9,692 nt of DNA from Dehalococcoidia bacterium LH_S1. GTDB lineage: Bacteria; Chloroflexota; Dehalococcoidia; SZUA-161; SpSt-899. The stretch lies in assembly GCA_023660035.1 (NCBI GenBank), contig JAGXOF010000031.1, positions 1 to 9,692 of the forward strand. The letters are read 5' to 3'. The notes beneath the pieces were generated by a model. That model worked only from the letters and a program-made list of their open reading frames with translations, was not told the DNA's origin and made no database searches. The position numbers and the translations under genes are program-made. How positions within the stretch are numbered: position 1 is the first letter of the stretch; the number at the start of each line of letters is the position of its first letter. This document shows, piece after piece, positions 6,881 to 9,692 of this stretch.

Positions 6881-7423
6881 CTCGGATACCTGTTGATGCG
6901 ATTGATATATCAGGTCGAAGTCAAAGACCTGAGGGGTCTGAACAGCCCACAGGGTATCCCTCTGTGGTGTATATTCAACGAAGTTATCTGGAGAGGATAC
7001 CTTGACAGTATCCTTCATGGGCACAGCCGCAGCAGCAGCTCCGGTTTGCTTTGCCTCCTCAAGCCCCCTTTCAATGAGGTCCGAGGTCACCAGAGGCCTT
7101 GCTCCATCGTGGATTATTACCCATGCAAAGCCCGTGAGCCTCTCTAGGCCCTCCCGGACCGAGTCCTGTCTGCGAGCTCCACCCTGGCACAGCGCAATTA
7201 CCTTCGACCATTGATACTGGTCTAATAGTTCTTGCCCTTGCTCGAGGCTGCCCCTGTGGAGCACGATGACAATCTCATCTATTGCCCCACATTTTTGAAG
7301 CGCATAAAGAGACCATGCAATCAATGGCCTTCCCGCGAGATCGGCAAATGCCTTGTTTATTCCCTTCATCCGCCGGCTTTGCCCCGCGGATACAACAATA
7401 GCCCCAATCTTCCCTTCTGCCAT
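6638..7423 (-). CDS. ispD: IspD N-terminal domain fused in frame to an MCP fragment
   Basis: IspD (2-C-methyl-D-erythritol 4-phosphate cytidylyltransferase) makes CDP-methylerythritol from CTP and MEP. Residues 1-183 are clearly IspD: the nucleotide loop VSAGQSRRMKGINKAF with K24, GGARRQDSVREGL at 81-93, IHDGARPLV at 104-112, VPMKDTVK at 134-141 and LWAVQTPQVF at 158-167. After SEDV the IspD sequence stops. The expected DVTDDA segment and the C-terminal NIKxT motif with its catalytic lysine are missing. Residues 184 to about 243 are MCP coiled coil, followed by a Ser-Arg-Ala-Glu-Gln repeat and an out-of-frame tail. The 261-residue product should not have full IspD activity. The ATG lies three bases after the yacL stop, matching the known yacL-ispD order. 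ispF, the usual next gene, is at the far left on the other strand. Confidence 0.88.
   Translation of the reverse strand: MAEGKIGAIVVSAGQSRRMKGINKAFADLAGRPLIAWSLYALQKCGAIDEIVIVLHRGSLEQGQELLDQYQWSKVIALCQGGARRQDSVREGLERLTGFAWVIIHDGARPLVTSDLIERGLEEAKQTGAAAAAVPMKDTVKVSSPDNFVEYTPQRDTLWAVQTPQVFDFDLIYQSHQQVSEDVNEQVNQISSVAQEVSASNESLVKIVDSGGSTAEQNTSAAQQMTTNAKETSDSIESVSSRAEQSRAEHQPRSCPVPLKR
6677..6701. repeat. Pentanucleotide tandem repeat, (CTCTG)x5
   Basis: Five perfect copies of CTCTG on the + strand (CAGAG on the coding strand), flanked by partial copies on the 6702 side. The repeat lies inside MCP coding sequence. Since five is not a multiple of three, each copy gained or lost shifts the frame. 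Counting shows that the present five copies break the MCP frame, while four or seven would join both halves in frame. Confidence 0.92.
6872..6884 (-). other. Junction between ispD and MCP sequence
   Basis: On the coding strand the IspD-like protein ends with SEDV, and MCP-like sequence begins at VNEQVNQ. IspD normally has DVTDDA here and this MCP type plausibly had DVNEQV, so the GACGTC at 6875-6880 may be shared by both partners. Confidence 0.65.
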
Positions 7424-7426
7424 TTA

Positions 7427-8464
7427 CTAATTCTGGTCCTGATACTGGGCGAAGATCATTCGCCCTGCCCCGGTTTGCAGCACCCGATTGACGGTAACCC
7501 TGATGTCGTTGTTAAGGTGCCGCCGTCCTCCCTCGACAACTACCATAGTCCCGTCATCGAGGTACCCGATGCCCTGGCCCCGTTCCTTTCCTTCCTGCAC
7601 TACTTTGATATGCAATTCCTCGTTCGGAAGGATAGCTGGCTTGAGGGCATTGGCCAGCTCGTTGATATTGAGCACCCTCACTCCCTGGAGAGAGGCCACC
7701 CGATTCAGATTGACATCATTGGTAACGATGGGACAGCGCAGGGCCTTTGCCAGCTCTACCAGCTTCGCATCCACCTCCGGCACATCCTCAAAGTCCATAT
7801 CCGAAATCTGAACGGGGATATCCGATTCTCGCTGTAGTTTTGTTAGGATATCCAACCCCCTTCTGCCCCGCACTCTGCGCATCGGATCTGCGGAATCAGC
7901 GATGTAGTGCAGCTCATCGAGAACGAATTTGGGAATGACGAGGGTGCCGTGAATAAACCCAGTCTCGGTGATATCCGCTATTCGTGCGTCGATAATTGAG
8001 TTCGTGTCCAGGATAACTCTGCTATCCCTTCCCTCGCCCTGGGTTAGCAATTTGGAAAGCGCCGGACCAAAGAAGGGCGTGAGTTCAGAGCCATGCTGGG
8101 CCATAGTAAACACACCAAAATAGACCAGCACCACGGCTATAATCGCCGGTGCAACCGCGCCCCATATCCCGGGCAAGAGAGAAAGGGGTAAAGCCAGAAT
8201 GGCCGATGCAACTAGAGCAACTGCCACCCCGAGGAAGGCGGCAAACAAGACATGCCCGGGAATTTGCCGGACCTTTCTACGAAACCAGTTCTGTACATAT
8301 GCAGCAAGCCAGAATCCGAGTCCCGCTCCCACAACAGCGGGCAAAACGATCCAGAGGATACTCTCCGCAGTCCAATTCTGGTTATTAGCGATCTCCCCCA
8401 GCCTCCACCCAGCAATACCCAGGACAATTGCCCCGATAATGCGGATAAAAAGTGCAGAAAACAT
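7427..8464 (-). CDS. yacL: YacL-type membrane-anchored PIN/TRAM domain protein
   Basis: The 345-residue protein has about four N-terminal membrane segments (near residues 5-20, 36-57, 72-93 and 100-120), a PIN nuclease domain and a TRAM RNA-binding domain. In the PIN domain the start is VILDTNSIIDARI with D153, followed by E184 in VLDEL and D250 in VTNDVN. D232 is another candidate acidic ligand. The TRAM part runs from about 282 to 340. This architecture is that of Bacillus YacL, which is encoded next to ispD. The family is presumed to cleave RNA at the membrane, but the substrate is unknown. The ATG has GGGAG eight bases upstream, and ispD begins three bases after the stop. Neighbouring rny and ymdB suggest an RNA-metabolism theme. 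All key acidic residues are kept. Confidence 0.93.
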   Translation of the reverse strand: MFSALFIRIIGAIVLGIAGWRLGEIANNQNWTAESILWIVLPAVVGAGLGFWLAAYVQNWFRRKVRQIPGHVLFAAFLGVAVALVASAILALPLSLLPGIWGAVAPAIIAVVLVYFGVFTMAQHGSELTPFFGPALSKLLTQGEGRDSRVILDTNSIIDARIADITETGFIHGTLVIPKFVLDELHYIADSADPMRRVRGRRGLDILTKLQRESDIPVQISDMDFEDVPEVDAKLVELAKALRCPIVTNDVNLNRVASLQGVRVLNINELANALKPAILPNEELHIKVVQEGKERGQGIGYLDDGTMVVVEGGRRHLNNDIRVTVNRVLQTGAGRMIFAQYQDQN

Positions 8465-8496
8465 CTGTATAACTCCCTTCCCACTCTATCCTACCA

Positions 8497-9261
8497 TCAT
8501 CCCACTTCCAGATCTATTCGACTGATGTCCCACGCCAGACCGTTATCATCGATATCCACCAGCACAGAGTTGAAAACGGATGTTCCACTACCTACTGTAA
8601 ACCGATGGGGCATGCCGGTCAAGAACATCTCAATAATTCCTTCAGGATCATTGCCGATAACCGAGTCCTTGGGCCCTACCATTCCCAAATCCGTAACAAA
8701 TGCAGTGCCCTTGGGCAGGATTCTGGTATCCACAGTTCCTACATGAGTATGGGTCCCTACAACAGCGCTAACACGTCCGTCCAGATATATACCCAATGCG
8801 TTCTTCTCAGAGGTGGCCTCCGCGTGGAAATCCACCAGGACGAATTTAGGCGTGGGGTTACAAGTATTAAGAAGATGATCAATCGCCCGAAAGGGACAAT
8901 CCAGAGCATCCATAAATACCCGCCCCATTATGTTCACCACCAGCACTTTATTCCAGATAAGGTAACCCTTGCCAGGGGCTCCCTGCGGGTAATTGAGAGG
9001 ACGAACCACAGGCGGCCCACTATCAAGATACGGCACGATCTCCTTATGTTTCCAGATGTGATTACCCGACGTGATTACGTCGACACCCGATTGGAAGATC
9101 TCCTCAGCTGTTGCCGGGGTGAGCCCAAGTCCTCCAGCACTGTTTTCCCCGTTCGCGACCACCATATCGATGCCGTACTCCTCGCGCAACTCCGGAACCT
9201 TACTACTCACTACCTTCCGCCCTGGCTTCCCAATTATGTCACCTATAAATAGTACCTTCAC
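8497..9261 (-). CDS. ymdB: YmdB-family metallophosphoesterase
   Basis: Cytosolic calcineurin-like phosphoesterase of the YmdB/TIGR00282 family. The Bacillus member hydrolyses 2',3'-cyclic AMP and affects biofilm and motility gene expression. The 254 residues are close to the family length of about 260. The metal ligands are all visible: D8 in FIGDIIG, E39 in NGENSAGG, N67 and H68 in SGNHIW, H146 in DFHAEATSEK, and H171 and H173 in GTHTHVGT. The start codon is GTG, with AAAGGA five bases upstream. It follows rny by 24 bases and precedes the PIN/TRAM gene by 32 bases, all in one direction. The rny-ymdB pair is conserved in Firmicutes and relatives. No defect is visible. Confidence 0.95.
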   Translation of the reverse strand: MKVLFIGDIIGKPGRKVVSSKVPELREEYGIDMVVANGENSAGGLGLTPATAEEIFQSGVDVITSGNHIWKHKEIVPYLDSGPPVVRPLNYPQGAPGKGYLIWNKVLVVNIMGRVFMDALDCPFRAIDHLLNTCNPTPKFVLVDFHAEATSEKNALGIYLDGRVSAVVGTHTHVGTVDTRILPKGTAFVTDLGMVGPKDSVIGNDPEGIIEMFLTGMPHRFTVGSGTSVFNSVLVDIDDNGLAWDISRIDLEVG

Positions 9262-9285
9262 TTGAATCCTTTCTATTCCCCCGCA

Positions 9286-9692
9286 TTACTTCGCGTATTC
9301 CACAGACCGCGTTTCCCGAATGACCGTGATCTTCACCTGGCCAGGGTATTCCAGCTCCTCCTCAATTCGCTTCACAATGTCGCGAGCCAGCCTTGTGGCC
9401 TCCAGATCGTCGATCTCCTGTGGCTCCACCAGGATTCTAATTTCCCTACCGGCCTGGATGGCAAAGGACTTATCCACCCCGGAGAAGCTATTGGCGATAT
9501 TCTCCAGTGCCTCAATACGTTTTATGTAGCTCTCTATCGACTCCTTTCTAGCCCCAGGACGTGCACTGCTTATAGCATCAGCCGCGGAAACGATAAAGGC
9601 ATACATGCTCATAGACTCCACCTCACCATGATGCCCCATAACGGCATCCACGATCTCCTGCGACGCCCCAAGACGTTTAATAAGATTGGCTC
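9286..9692 (-). CDS. rny: Ribonuclease Y, C-terminal part (continues beyond the right edge)
   Basis: RNase Y is a membrane-anchored endoribonuclease that starts mRNA decay in many bacteria. Only the last 134 or so residues lie in the window. They carry the diagnostic C-terminal sequence: a helix ending VDAVMGHHGEVE, then SAADAISSARPGARKES, the helix ESYIKRIEALE, and the terminal strand VKITVIRETRSVEYAK immediately before the TAA. The N-terminal membrane helix, coiled coil, KH domain and the HD metal motif would be outside the window. It is the first visible gene of the - strand operon rny-ymdB-yacL-ispD. RicT, whose Bacillus relative modulates RNase Y, lies on the other arm. Confidence 0.96.
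   Translation of the reverse strand, partial: ANLIKRLGASQEIVDAVMGHHGEVESMSMYAFIVSAADAISSARPGARKESIESYIKRIEALENIANSFSGVDKSFAIQAGREIRILVEPQEIDDLEATRLARDIVKRIEEELEYPGQVKITVIRETRSVEYAK

Noticed and set aside
6638..7423. The IspD-MCP fusion as a new signalling enzyme.
   Set aside because: IspD lacks its C-terminal catalytic part. The MCP part lacks the membrane region, HAMP and signalling tip, and it goes out of frame. A recombination scar is the simpler explanation.
8605..9252. A 215-codon open frame on the + strand opposite ymdB.
   Set aside because: ymdB on the - strand has all its catalytic residues and family length. The opposite frame has no recognisable motif, so it is a shadow.

Overview
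The window is bacterial, of moderate GC and densely coded. Two housekeeping operon arms face each other across a damaged central segment. The left arm (+ strand, 1 to about 4660) carries the end of ispF, then cysS, lysA, holB and ricT, packed with short gaps or overlaps. The right arm (- strand, 9692 down to about 6880) carries the end of rny, then ymdB, a yacL-type PIN/TRAM membrane protein and ispD. Family resemblance and the rny-ymdB / yacL-ispD-ispF-cysS associations suggest a Gram-positive-like or Chloroflexota (Dehalococcoidia-like) bacterium. This is an inference from protein character and gene order, not from a marker gene.

The middle (about 4650-6890) is a patchwork. RicT runs out of frame at about 4658 into the inside of a metallo-beta-lactamase-fold hydrolase that lacks its first strands. 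Just downstream, a radical-SAM gene stops directly after its iron-sulfur cysteine motif. Two small unknown genes lie on the opposite strand and abut that stump tail to tail. Upstream of them is the C-terminal part of a methyl-accepting chemotaxis protein (MCP). IspD is fused in frame to this MCP piece at about residue 183. The MCP frame is then broken at a five-copy CTCTG pentanucleotide repeat, and four copies would restore it. The ispF fragment at the left edge also has a +1 frameshift in a run of seven G.

Together the intact genes cover isoprenoid synthesis by the MEP pathway (ispD, ispF), translation (cysS), lysine synthesis (lysA), clamp loading (holB) and RNA decay or processing (rny, ymdB, ricT, a PIN nuclease). 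ispD and ispF, normally adjacent and co-directional, sit about 6.7 kb apart on opposite strands. The window therefore records a rearrangement, real or from assembly. I see no CRISPR array, tRNA, rRNA, transposase or phage gene. The most notable signals are the three truncating junctions and the out-of-frame pentanucleotide repeat. None of them amounts to a demonstrated new system.
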